NCBI GenBank assembly: GCA_003427395.1
Contig: BFEA01000648.1
Coordinates: 735,488 to 759,209 of the forward strand
Source of the DNA: Chara braunii
Lineage: Eukaryota > Streptophyta > Charophyceae > Charales > Characeae
Direction of reading: 5' to 3'
DNA length: 23,722 bases
This document shows, piece after piece, positions 1-9,533 of this stretch (position 1 is the stretch's first letter; every line of letters starts with the position of its first letter). A program made the position numbers and the translations under genes. Below the pieces are notes generated by a model. The model did not search any database. It saw only the letters and a list, made by a program, of their open reading frames with translations, and was not told the origin of the DNA.

Positions 1-248
1 TCCCCACGCAAGACTCCAACGCACGTACTCCAAAATGTGCAAGTAAGGAATGAGACTGAAAACAGACAATGGCTGGGGTATACCTCAGCTGACTGACGGG
101 ACTGGACTGGACTGGCTGGTACCGACAGAGGTACCGGCCTGGACTGGCCTACCCCGAATATAACACAGGCCTGTGAGAACAGGCCAAGGGGCTGGTCTCA
201 CAGGCCAACCCGAGGTCCGCTACATGAACGGCCTCCTCACACAAACCC
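1..248. other. Unassigned lead-in sequence with an 11-bp inverted repeat
   Basis: No coding region is supported here. The stretch is rich in GGACTGGACTGG-like words (about 100-150). It also has a perfect 11-bp inverted repeat, GGCCTGTGAGA at 168-178 and TCTCACAGGCC at 196-206, around a 17-nt loop. It may be the 5' part of the RT-bearing element that follows, but I cannot place that element's boundary. The gypsy LTR further on (about 6055-6100) has similar GACTGGA-rich wording, which could be coincidence. Confidence 0.5.
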
Positions 249-1929
249 TTGGCTAGCACAACGACTACTTCGTCGTATCTCAGCGCTGCTTTGCAAGGAG
301 TGATCTCTACTCTTCGCGAGAAAGACTCTGAGCTCTATCAACAGCTTGGTGTTCGACAGTGCTGGATCGTTCAGAGTGCCGATGAAGTGGCTATTGACCT
401 AAAAAACGATGCATCGTCTCTTCGTGGCCTCTCTCCTCACACTGTTGATTTTACCATAATGTACACCAACCTTCTTCAGGACCGCATTCTAAATAATGTG
501 GCAAAAGTTGTTGATGAAGCTCATGCTTATGCCCTTCGGCATGCTCGCATGCATTCACGCTGCGTTGCCCTCAACATGGTTATTCGAGGACCTCGTTGTG
601 GCCAATGGACAACTGATTCAGGCCCGGATACCCTTTCTGTTTCTCATATTCTCCAACATCTTCGCTTTGTTGTACAAAAACACTTTTCTGTACACGAGAT
701 ATGGCACGCTTCGAAATCAAATTATCGGTATTTCAATGGGAACGAATGCCGGCCCAAAAATTTCTACTCTGGCGCTGTATTGGGATAAAGCACGCTTTGT
801 TGATGACATTAGTCAACATGATCTTCAAGTTGCTCAGCAATATGCCTTCACCTATCGCCTCATTTATGATGTTCTTTCATGGGGACAATTACCTCCTCCA
901 CCAGAGCACTATGGGCTTGAGTGGAAGGAGAGTACAACTACAAATGGCTCCTGTACCTTTTTAGGTATGCATCTATAGGTCCGTTCCGATGGCTCGCTTC
1001 GCATGAGCGTCTTTGATAAAGCGGCTGCTTGGGACGTCCCTGTAATTCGTTATCCAAGTGCGACCTCCAACATCCCTTCCCATCAATCGGCTGGTGTGTT
1101 TACTAAGCAATTGACCAGAGTTGAACAAATTTGTAACAATTGGCAGGACTTTCGAACTGCGGCAACAATACTTACTCGTCGTATGCTTTTGCATGCTTAT
1201 TCCCCACCAACGCTTGCTAAGGGGTGGACCTGCTACATGTGCTCCCGCCAACGTCGCTATCCTACGCATGTAACGCGTCTCTCTCAGTGGTTCCGACGCA
1301 TGCTGCGATGGTCCTTGTATCATTCCATTTCTTCTTTGCCCCCACGATGCTCTCGTCCTGCCCCTGCTTGCTCATCTGCTGCTACCGCAGTTCCCACTGC
1401 TGCAGTCTCCACTCCTGCAGTTTCCACTACTGCAGTGTCCACAGTTGCAGTTTCCACTGCTCCAGTTTCCGCGGCTGTAGTTTCTACTGCTGTGGTTTCC
1501 ACTGCTGCAGTTTTCGGTACAACAGTTTCCCTAACTGTAATTCCCCCTACTTCAATTTTTACTGCTACAGCTTCCTGTCTTGCAGCTCCAATGCAAAGAA
1601 CATCACAATCTATCTGGCGCTCACATCCTTTGCTTCGAAATCTTGCCCAATCCACCCCCCTCTCATTTTTGTCTGTGCTTGGCCATAGACGGCTGCGTTC
1701 CTCCTCNCCACCCCCATCTCCTCCGCGGTCTCGTTTGCGAACAGACTCTCCAGTTTCCATTGTTCCCATTGTTCCACCTTCGTTGCTAGGGACAAGTTCA
1801 TCTTCTGTTTGCAACACCACTACTCCTCTTGTTGTGTATCACCGACGACATCCGCGACATGGTCACTTGTCCGGGGATCAGCAACCTGTTTCTTTGTCTG
1901 CCCCGATTCTCTGTGTGCCTCCTTTATAG
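249..1929 (+). pseudogene. Decayed reverse transcriptase of a non-LTR or Penelope-like/algal RT family
   Basis: The frame opening at 249 (no ATG; the true N-terminus is missing) carries the RT motif A region VDFTIMYTNL, with its Asp at 447-449. Between roughly 690 and 715 the reading moves to another frame. That frame continues with motif B GISMGTNAGP (727-756) and the motif C position RLIYDVLSW (856-882). After an in-frame TAG at 976-978 it runs on through DGSLRMSVFDKA and VIRYPSATSNIP to about 1320. The VFDK/YP..SNIP tail and the MGTN motif B recall RT ORFs scattered through algae, cnidarians and molluscs; assignment to Penelope-like elements is inference. Motif C appears to read YD where two acidic residues are expected, so catalysis should be lost. 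The frameshift, the stop and this substitution make it a dead copy. Beyond about 1320 the frame enters a repetitive Ser/Thr/Ala/Val linker and stops at 1927-1929. Confidence 0.68.
1381..1575 (+). repeat. 15-bp minisatellite encoding a pentapeptide repeat (13 units)
   Basis: Thirteen consecutive 15-bp units, consensus near ACTGCTGCAGTTTCC, run without any length change from 1381 to 1575. Because 15 is a multiple of three, the array stays in the frame of the RT ORF and encodes degenerate pentapeptides such as TAAVS, TPAVS and TVAVS. The last units (from about 1516) are the most diverged. It looks like a flexible linker after the RT domain that expanded by slippage or unequal exchange. The long open frame on the opposite strand here is a by-product of the same repeat. 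Confidence 0.85.
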
Positions 1930-1971
1930 GTTGTTGCAGTTCCTTTGTTTTAAACGCCAATATCCGCTTCT

Positions 1972-3310
1972 ATGCCTCCTGCAGACAGTCCAGCTGCGTG
2001 CAGACAGCCACAATACCCTGCGGCGTTAGATATTCATGACTCACCTGTACAACACGATATGGTCCCTGCCCAGAGTACACTCCCGACTCTAGGTACAGTC
2101 CCTACTCAGGATGCAGCCGCTGCCCAGAGTACACTCCTGACTCCAGGTACAGTCCCTACTCAGGATGCAGCCCTAAATATTGACGGATTGGACCATGATC
2201 TGCCCGGATTGCAGTTGACCCCACAAAGCGTAGACCACATGGGGGATCTGCAAATGGCTGACCAGCATTGTTCGGATGAACCACAATTTTGTGCTCCGGT
2301 CAGGCGCAGACCACATGGGTGATCTGCAAACGACTGACCAGCAAACAACCCAACACAGTTTGGGCTTGCAACACCATCTGGGTGATCTGCAAATTGTTGC
2401 CCAGCATCCAATAAACCAGATTGAGAACCTCACCAATCTCTGTGGTCTGACGGCAACTAATATCTGTCTTCACATTCTCCACTGCCCGTTTTATACACCA
2501 TCAGACTTCCTTGCAATCGCCCTTCAGCTTGATGCTAATCTTCCCCAACTACAGCCAGAGGATTGTAATTATACCAGCGAAGGAGGCTTTACCATTGCTG
2601 TCCTACAAGTAGCAATGAGGGACCGTCAACTTGAAGTACGCAATGCTCGAGCAGGTGAGTGGTTTAATCCTCCATCCCACATCTCTGCCTGCATTGTGCA
2701 CAGCCCTGGCCATTACATGGCCATTGTACATGCCTCTGACCACTGGGAGCTGTGGGACATCGGCACCATGGTCCATGCCATGATTGATGTCACTGATTTC
2801 TTACAAAATAATGCTGTTTTTTTGCCACAACAAACCATATGCAATCTGTTTTATGTCGAAGATCATTCCTCTGACCCCGTGCTGCAGCAAGACAATGTAC
2901 CAACACTCTGCGACCTTCTCCTTTGCACAGCCACAAACACTGTTACACTCGGCTGTAGCCGCCATCGTCTCTGTCACAATCGCTACAATGACATGGTTTC
3001 TGCATCCATGTGTGCAGAGGACTGTCCCACCGTTCCTGACTGCAGGCACCGTCCGCATTCGGACACTATATGCCCATTTTGCGGCCATGGGCGCTATACT
3101 GAATGCATGCTCTTTTGTGGTGACCGCTCTTCTTTCGTTTTGGCCTGCAATCGACATGCCATTTGTCGGGGGTGTATGGTGGGCATGCTCAATGCCACCC
3201 ATTGTGGCAATTGTTGCACTGAGAATGCTCAGCTGGGTCTTCCATGTGTTCATCAACCTCATCCTTACAATGTATGTCCTCTCGTTCGTCAAGGACAGAC
3301 TCATTCTTGA
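1972..3310 (+). pseudogene. Josephin-like cysteine protease with two tandem Cys/His RING-like modules, RT-element associated
   Basis: The ATG at 1972 opens a repeat-rich N-terminus. A frameshift between about 2265 and 2309 moves reading to the frame 2276-3310 (344 codons). In that frame, residues about 50-200 resemble a Josephin deubiquitinase: LCGLTATN with candidate nucleophile Cys56; YTPSDFLAIALQLD, like the ataxin-3 FSPVELSSIAHQLD segment; a GGFTIAVLQVA helix; then GHY with His146 and WELWD with Asp161. The His-to-Asp spacing (15) and His-to-Trp spacing (11) equal those of His119, Asn134 and Trp130 in ataxin-3. Residues 266-313 fit the full RING-HC pattern C-x2-C-x21-C-x2-H-x2-C-x2-C-x9-C-x2-C. 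A diverged copy of the module precedes it at 212-250. The family role would be ubiquitin-chain cleavage plus zinc or E3-like binding; activity here is inference. It could equally be the second half of a longer polyprotein joined to the RT upstream. Confidence 0.6.
2068..2172 (+). repeat. Two 51-bp direct repeats in the linker before the protease domain
   Basis: Two near-identical 51-bp copies (2068-2118 and 2122-2172), separated by one codon, encode a 17-residue unit beginning AQSTL and ending TQDAA. Further on, a shorter unit reading roughly HMGDLQ..DQ occurs three times (about 2235, 2312 and 2372). The first of these is in one frame and the later two in another, which brackets the frameshift. 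These are low-complexity linkers between the RT and the Josephin-like domain. Confidence 0.8.
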
Positions 3311-3622
3311 GCCTTTTCTTATCCTCTTTTGCCTTCATCTTCGCTCCACACTCTATACTTTCCGTTACTTTCCCTTTATCGTTCTTTGCTTGTCTGCTCT
3401 CCATCTTTCTTCCCTGTGTTTATCCCCTCCCCCTTCACTCTGCCTCTTTCTCACAGCGTACAAGTGGGCTGTTATGGCACACGGGGATGGGGGCAGCTCG
3501 CGCTCAACTTCATCAACGTGGCGAGCCTTGTACGTGAGAGGCACGGTGAAAGGCGAGTCAAAAGAAGAATGAGAAAAATGAATGGTTTCAAAGTGCCCTT
3601 CATGATTGTCTTGTTTTTATTA

Positions 3623-3662
<40 letters not shown>

Positions 3663-3787
3663 TTATTTTATTTTATTTTTCCGCCGTTTGCTTTGCAAAG
3701 TGCGCTCTTTTAGTTCATAGTTATGTGACAATATATATATTAGTTGCGAAACAGCGTTAGCATAAGAGTTCAGACTCTTCAGAGACA
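3311..3787. other. Non-coding tail with pyrimidine tract, (TTA)n and TTTTA repeats
   Basis: After the protease ORF comes a pyrimidine-rich stretch (about 3310-3455) ending in CAG. An 8-bp inverted repeat follows, CGTACAAG at 3457-3464 and CTTGTACG at 3527-3534. A (TTA)n tract occupies about 3617-3661 and TTTTA repeats run to about 3680. The microsatellite could mark the 3' end of the RT/protease element, since many non-LTR elements end in simple repeats, but no target-site duplication was found to fix the boundary. Confidence 0.55.
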
Positions 3788-4180
3788 TCACACCTTGTAA
3801 TTGATAATCGCAAGCTGTCGTTGAAAATCTTGTATCTCCTCTTCCAACCTATGTATATCTTGCAACAATGAGTTGACTTCATCGTCTCGTTCATCACACT
3901 CAGAGGACGTCATCTGAGAGCTTCTATTTGTAAGCCCTTCGGCAACAGCCACGTGAGCTTGCAGCACATTGAAGCTTTCCTGGCAGGCCTCACAACTTTT
4001 CAGCAGATCTCTTCTAATCTGCTGCAGCTGCGCTTGGAAAAGCCCCATTCTCCTTGTTCTGCTAGAGGCAGGCAAAAGCAGCCACACACCACCACATAAG
4101 CAGCAAGATATGGCCTTTTCTGCACTGAACATTTCAGCTTGACCCAGAGTCCAATCTCTCTGCTGAATCATCAACATCAA
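3788..4180 (-). CDS. Hypothetical coiled-coil protein or exon
   Basis: An open frame of 130 codons on the minus strand that I do not recognise. Unlike most open frames in this window it lacks simple-sequence bias. It has a short Cys-rich hydrophobic stretch (ISCCLCGGVWLLL, residues about 24-36), then charged helical sequence with heptad-like leucines, for example SLLQDIHRLEEEIQDFQRQL near the C-terminus, suggesting a coiled coil. It could be a terminal exon of a host gene read on the minus strand, or chance. There is no clear promoter or splice evidence and no recognisable neighbour. Confidence 0.3.
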   Translation of the reverse strand: MMLMIQQRDWTLGQAEMFSAEKAISCCLCGGVWLLLPASSRTRRMGLFQAQLQQIRRDLLKSCEACQESFNVLQAHVAVAEGLTNRSSQMTSSECDERDDEVNSLLQDIHRLEEEIQDFQRQLAIINYKV

Positions 4181-4350
4181 TACCGCTATGATTATCTACC
4201 AAAACCAGTGACATCATGAGCAGGGCAGAGGCGACTTGATATCAGCTCAAAAGGAGAACCTAGCTCACCATGAAAATAATTGCATGCAGTCTTTGTTCCC
4301 AACAACCAAATATGAGCAATGGAGCCCGTTGCTATGACCCCTCAACTCCT

Positions 4351-4490
<140 letters not shown>

Positions 4491-5353
4491 ATATTAAATG
4501 ACAGGGATGCAATGGCTGGCTGGTCTGGAACCGGCGACCTGCTGGGTGGTGTATATCAGATTTGCTTCTCCTCATAAAACAGGGCATTATGGTCGTAGCT
4601 TCTTGTCATTCTAGGAGTCGTCAATCCAGTTCCTCTCCCGGCCGCAAGCCAGTGCTGAATGTACAGCTCAACCTGACGCTTCCTTCCCTTAAAGTTGAAG
4701 GAAAGACACCCATAGATAGGCGGCAGCCATTCTCCCTACAAAAAGCGAAGCACGGACAGTCCACGACATGGAGGGAGGCAACCCAGAGGCCAATTCATGG
4801 ACGGGCATGTGCAAACACAGCACTCTGGAGCACTCCACTGCTGGTCTATATAGTCCTGTGGAGAAGCAGATTAAGGGCACGTGAGACTGAATGCGGGGCA
4901 ACAGGTAGAAGTTCCCCAACTTTGGCGTTCTTTTCGCTCTAGGGTACGAGAATTGATGAGTCAAATCAACAACTCAAAGAGAATATGTTAAGTGGACAAA
5001 CTTCTCAGCATATGTAAAAGCAATCACAAGTTAGTCAAGATATACAAGCAAGAGCAACACTCAGATTGGCCACCCCATCTAGTTCAAACTTCCACCACCC
5101 ACTCCATCTTCAGGGGGATTCCATCCTTTCTTCTACCTTAATGATCTCCTTGTATCCTCTAGTACATCCTCCGTTATCAGCACATCGTCATCTCAGCCGA
5201 TCCCAATGAGCTGAAACACTTGTTCGCCTGAAAGAGGATTAGCGCAACTTAGTCACAGCTAAAATACTCGAGTAGTGTCAAAGTGACACTTCACAGAAGA
5301 TCCTGTCAGGGTAATGTGCGGGTCTAACCACGCACATTACCCTGAAAGCTAAA
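4491..5353. other. Intergenic stretch with two perfect hairpins, no gene recognised
   Basis: An open frame at 4562-4942 shows no domain or coding signature and is not called. Two inverted repeats stand out near the right end. The first is AGTGTCA/TGACACT at 5274-5280 and 5284-5290. The second is a perfect 15-bp stem, TCAGGGTAATGTGCG at 5306-5320 and its complement at 5331-5345, with a 10-nt loop. The sequence is otherwise featureless to me. Confidence 0.6.
5306..5345. repeat. Perfect 15-bp inverted repeat
   Basis: The arms at 5306-5320 and 5331-5345 are exactly complementary and enclose 10 nt. The hairpin lies 8 bp outside the 9-bp duplication that flanks the MITE on the left, so it belongs to the pre-insertion host sequence or to a separate small element. 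No T-run follows it, and in a eukaryotic context it is not a terminator. Confidence 0.8.
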
Positions 5354-5515
5354 ATTAAAGAAGGGGTAACTTCAGTAGAGTCACAAAAACGAGGTATAAT
5401 TGCACTACGGGGCAAGATACAGTTTGCAATTGCACTTCGGGCACCCTACCTGGCCAGAAAGCTGGGTTGTATAAATTGCCCCAACTGCAATTCGAAACTG
5501 TATCTTGGCCCGTAG
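5354..5515. mobile_element. Left part of a Mutator-type MITE, with its 9-bp target-site duplication
   Basis: The 9-bp ATTAAAGAA at 5354-5362 recurs exactly at 14729-14737. Just inside it, GGGGTAACT... (from 5363) is the inverse of ...AGTTTCCCC (ending 14728). The terminal inverted repeat is about 66 bp with roughly 82 percent identity by hand alignment. It includes the shared core ATTGCACTACGGG. Part of the right arm (5487-5515) lies just left of the LTR retrotransposon and the rest lies beyond it, so the MITE was split by that insertion. A 9-bp duplication with long inverted repeats and no coding capacity fits non-autonomous Mutator-like elements. The uninterrupted element would be about 195 bp. 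Confidence 0.82.
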
Positions 5516-6456
5516 TGCAATCAGACTCGTCTTCTTTCTACTCAGCATGCATGAAAACAGATGGCAATCACACTGGCGACGAGCGCCCACACAACGGTCA
5601 GAGATATCGTGACCAAGAACACAGTTCTGGTTCAACTTGTTTCAAATGGCTATGGCGCCTGTGCGCCCTCACATCCCTCTTCCGACACTGTATCCTCAGC
5701 GACTGTCCACACGCACGCTACTCTGGATCTCCCTGGATGTCCCACACACGCACACAACTCACTGCACACCCATACACAAACACGCTGTAGCCTATCTCTA
5801 ACGTAGCACAGATATGGCTGCTGGCTAACTCTACCACTAACTAGCGGCTATGGCCGCTTTGTCTCCCTCACAGCCCACTTCTCCTTCGGGCGCTAGCAGA
5901 CCTCCTTGCACAAGTCGCTCAGGCAGCGCTTCTGCACGGCTCACAGTCTGAATGAATGAATAACTGGACGCTGCCTCTTGATTTATATTTCGGTTGGTCA
6001 CTGGTCTGCTCCTTTCCTTCGGGCCTAGGATGCACACAGTCCTACATGGTACTTGCTGACTGGACAAGGTGCGACTGGAACTGGGTACCGCTGACTGGAC
6101 CTGGTAAGTCTGCCCACTTGCCTACGGACTGCTTCTGAGACTCTCGAAGGGGCAGTCCTAGAAGACTCTAGACCTTCCTACTTGTCCTTTCGGTACTGTA
6201 GCAGCTACGACTAAGGTTGACCTTTCAGACCTACAGCAGCTACGACCGGACATAAGCTATGACTTCAACCCTACAGGTAAGCAGCTCGAACCTACTCAAC
6301 CCTCGTATGTGCAACAGCCTTAGACAGACAACTTTAGGGGCAGGTCACGAGTTCAAACCTAGATGGGGCAAACTGTACTGTACACGGGTTCGGGGCAGGT
6401 CTAGGGATCAAGCCCTGGGATCTGCATCTGCTACCACGAAAGTGAAAACCGTTTCA
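5516..6456 (-). repeat. 3' LTR of the Ty3/Gypsy element
   Basis: 941 bp, direct repeat of 13765-14682. Relative to the other LTR it has about 13 extra bases near 5840-5855 and about 12 near 6438-6450. It contains a minus-strand TATAAAT at 5981-5987. Confidence 0.93.
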
Positions 6457-6470
6457 CTCCCGCCGGCCTA
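6457..6470 (-). other. Polypurine tract
   Basis: Directly abutting the 3' LTR, the minus strand reads GGCCGGCGGGAG and then TGAAAC of the LTR. It is purine-rich but broken by a CC pair, so it is a somewhat imperfect plus-strand primer. Confidence 0.6.
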
Positions 6471-6494
6471 AATTCGAGGTCCTCTGAGAATGTT

Positions 6495-6809
6495 TTAATT
6501 CAAGACGGGATCTTTACCTTTTCTTTCTCTTTCATAGGCGCGGACTATGTCAGGGGTGGTTTCTAGCAGTTCTATTCGTGTAAACCAGTGGTCGTCCTCT
6601 GGCTCTTGGTAAGCAAATCAACCTTTGTACTGTTTCTGGGGACGGCCTCTACCTCCGGTTATAAATACATCCTCTTCAATAATGCGGTCAATGCTGTACC
6701 TTCCATCCATATCTGGGGGGATCATTGATCTCCTCGATGGGAATCGCTCACTCGTTGTGCAAGGCAACAACTTTGACGCATGAAACACGGGGTACGTGTG
6801 GAGGTGCAC
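6495..6809 (-). pseudogene. pol: C-terminal chromodomain-like tail of pol
   Basis: YPVFHASKLLP is the usual end of the integrase region in Ty3/Gypsy elements. It is followed by YSIDRIIEED and QKQYKG, then an in-frame TGA (6618-6620), and then FAYQEPEDDHWF, TRIELLETT and a terminal TAA at 6495-6497. The I-D-R-I-I-E, Q-Y-K and HWF pattern resembles a diverged chromodomain (Y-x-V-E-x-I, Y-x-V-K-W, W), which in chromoviruses directs integration to particular chromatin. The assignment rests on pattern only. If correct the element is a chromovirus. Confidence 0.6.
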
Positions 6810-7030
6810 TAGAATCTCTATGGTGTAGGATGGTACATCCTCTCCGCCCTTAACGTCTAGAACTGGCCACTGTCCTTTTTATGCGGGTAACAGTTTCTGT
6901 GAGATGTTCTCCTCAGGAGCAAATTCTTTGAACTTGACCCAGACGAGGTCGCCTACTTGGAACTGCGACGGGCGGCTGTGTTTGTTGGCTTGTTCTATCA
7001 TCCTGGGTTGGGCCTTCCTTAGGTTCTCTA

Positions 7031-7830
7031 TCAGGGTAGCAATCTCTTTCTCGGCTGTAGCGCAAAATCCCTAGTGTCGGGCGGTAGCCTCTGGATCTGA
7101 TCCCGGTTCAGTCCCTCAAACGGTCTACGCGGTCTAAAGGACTTGTGAAGTTCATTGGGAGTGCGACAACTTGCTAAATGGACGATGTTGTTATATGCAC
7201 TGGCTACCTTTGGGATCACCTCATCCCAAATTGACTTGATCAACTCTAATGTACATTCTGAGAACTTGTTGCAGGATCTTGTTCATCTGTTCAGTCTGAC
7301 CGTTGGTCTTTGGGTGACGGCCAGATGACATTAACAACTTAGAGCCGTAGGCTCTCATTAGCTCCTGCCAAAACTGACCGGTGAACCTGGTATCTCTGTC
7401 ACTAACTATGGACAGCGGTAGACAATGCTCACTGACCCAATGATAAAAAAACTTCTCCATTCTTAAATTGGTACGTGCCTCTGAAGGCAAAGGAACAAAA
7501 ACTGCATACTTACTAAATCTATGAACTATAACCATGACTTGGCTCTTGCCATACCTACTCTTGACCCCATCGTCCATGACATCGATGGACACTGAATCTC
7601 CAGGTCCTGCAGGAATAGGCAAGGGTATAAGAAGACCAAGAGGGGGCTCGCGTAGTGGTTTTATTCCTCTGACATACTTTACAATTGCGCACATACTCTA
7701 TGCAGTCAGCCTTCATGCCAGGCAATGTATATGCACGAACGAGGTTGCCTAATGTCTTTTGCCAACCGAAGTGTCCCTCTGTGTCGTGGCATTCCCCTAG
7801 GATCAAACTACAGATCTCCTCACTGTTGGG
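7031..7830 (-). pseudogene. pol: Integrase of the Ty3/Gypsy element
   Basis: The N-terminal zinc finger HHCC is complete: H-x4-H-x29-C-x2-C, from HDTEGHFGWQ to NCKVCQRNK (about 7788 down to 7672). A frame change just after CQRNKTTTRAP leads to the core in 7221-7694. The DDE triad is present as VSIDVM, IVSDRDTRF and TNGQTEQ, with the last two residues 35 apart as in the family. Another frame change near 7240 leads to 7031-7243 (IWDEVIPKVASAYNN, RTPNELHKSFRPRRP). Integrase joins the DNA copy to the host chromosome. Domains are intact but split over three frames. Confidence 0.92.
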
Positions 7831-8598
7831 AGCGTATAGTCGATCAGCTACGTTAGTCTTCTCAAATAACAATCCATCTATAGTGCGGTAAGCTGGTTCA
7901 TACTCTGGGGACTCCTTATCTCTTTTGAGGAGGTCGCTATAAATAGGGTTTTGCACATACGCCTCTTTGACTTTCTGTTGCACGTCTCTCCCTATGTCCG
8001 GATAGTGTACTATCGCTCCAAAGTAATCGACTCTCCTACTTAGAGCGTCTACAACTACATTGTACTTTCCTTTGACTGGCTTGAGCTCAAAGTCAAATTG
8101 ATCCATCTCTGCAGCCCACCTAGTAAGCTTAGGTGTCATCTTGGCCTGCGTCTTCAACCATCTTAACGTCTCGTGGTCTGAATAAACTTTGAAGTGCCTC
8201 CCAAGCAAGTAGTGCTTCCAGTCGTCTAATGCTTGCCTGAGAGCGTAGAGTTCCCTCTCATAGGTTGATGTTGTTACCTTCTCTGATGGCATCCTAACGG
8301 ACATGAACTCTACCGGTCTATATCCATTGCCATCATCTTGCTGTACAACAACACCTATACCATATTGACTAGCATCAGTGGTGAGAACAAAAGGTTAGGA
8401 TGGATCAGCTACCTTGAGGATTGGGTATTCTATCAAAGCCCGCTTCAACTTCTTTAGGGTCGATCTACAATCTTGGTCCCACTTCCAGATCGCTTTTTTC
8501 TTTAACAATCTGCGAAGGGAAGCAACGATGGCAGAGAAGTTCCTCACGAACTTCCTGTAGTAATTTGCCAACCCTAGGAATGACCGCAACTCTGTCAA
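7790..8598 (-). pseudogene. pol: Connection and RNase H domains of the Ty3/Gypsy element
   Basis: ELRSFLGLANYYRKFVRNFS begins this part in the RT frame. A TAA follows VADPS (8395-8397), and reading resumes in the same frame with FVLTTDASQYGIG. The expected RNase H acidic residues are visible: Asp in TTDAS, Glu in TYERELYAL, Asp in YSDHETL. Then come the KMTPKLTRWA and VVDALSRR linker motifs usual before integrase. RNase H degrades the RNA strand of the RNA-DNA hybrid. Apart from the one stop it is well preserved. Confidence 0.9.
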
Positions 8599-8613
8599 TG
8601 TGCGGGGAGTCAG

Positions 8614-9533
8614 TCAGTCTCTAATCGCTGCTATCTTGCTGTCCACAGACTTTATGCCATCTCCATCTAAAACATGGCCCAAGTACAAAACTTGCGTCTT
8701 CGCCCACTCATACTTCTTCGCATTGATCTTGAAGTTAGCTTCTCTTAGCTTCTCCAAGACCTGCCTTAGATGAGCCTCGTGCTCCTGAAGGGTCTTGCTG
8801 AACACTAGAATATCATCTAGGTACACAATCACAAATCTATCTAACCACGGCCTAAACAAATCGTTCATGCGGCGCTGAAATGTGGCCGGTGCGTTGGTTA
8901 GTCCAAAGGGCATCACTATAAACTCTTAGTGCCCGTATCTAGTCCTGAACACCGTCTTGTACTGATCATCAGGATGAACCTCTATTTGATGATAGTTTGA
9001 CTTCAAGTCTATTTTGGAGAAATACTTGCAGCCCTGCATCCGATCCAACACATCATCTATCCGGGGCAATGGTTCTGCATTCTTCACTGTGATGGCGTTA
9101 AGACCTCTATAGTCAATGCACATTCGTAACTCTACCTCCTTCTTGGGGACGAAAGGACAGGCGCTCCAAACGGAGACGAACTGGGCCTAATCCAACCCTT
9201 CTCGAGGAGCTCGTCTAACTACTTGCGCAGCTCCTCTAACTCCCTTGGGGACATCCTATACACAACTCCCGTAGGGGTCCTACTGTCAAGGTCTATCTTA
9301 ATGCGATGTTGGATTGGTCGTTGTACTACTCTGCTAGCCGGCTCAGACAAGTCTGCATACTCTTCCATCAACTTGGCAATGCGAGGGTCGATCAACTCTT
9401 CCTGTTTAGGCTCAGTAACTGGCCTAACATAGGCTGCAACGACCAGTTCTTCTAGTTGCTCCTTCTTCACTAATCTTGCGAATGCAGGAGCGCTGAGGCA
9501 GCAATGCGCTAAGGGGTTATCTACCCCTGACAC
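8614..9533 (-). pseudogene. pol: Reverse transcriptase of the Ty3/Gypsy element
   Basis: The protease-RT connector (9533-9219, with YRMSPRELEELRK) ends in a TAG where Gln is expected and continues as LDELLEKGWIRPS and FGAPVL. A frame change near 9140-9165 leads to ELRMCIDYRGLNAITVKN (about 9125). FSKIDLKSNYHQIEVHPDD carries the first catalytic Asp. A TAA at 8923-8925 interrupts between RTRYGH and EFIVMPFGLTNAPATFQ. The catalytic YLDD at 8812-8823 is intact. The connection domain follows, and a TGA replaces Trp just after IAAIRD at 8614. Motif content is complete, so the parent was active; this copy is interrupted three times. Confidence 0.93.

Noticed and set aside
976-978. Possible stop-codon reassignment (TAG inside the RT)
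   Set aside because: TAG, TAA and TGA all interrupt homologous reading in this window alongside frameshifts, so ordinary decay explains it.
1320-1820. 166-codon minus-strand open frame rich in VETAAVETA repeats
   Set aside because: It is the reverse of the 15-bp minisatellite in the RT ORF; an in-phase repeat keeps both strands open.
4562-4942. 126-codon plus-strand open frame
   Set aside because: No domain, no plausible family, opposed by another open frame of similar length.
6340-6365. tRNA-like B box (GAGTTCAAACC) inside the LTR
   Set aside because: No matching A box or cloverleaf, and the second LTR has changed the key position; similar words near 4530 and 22280 are also imperfect.
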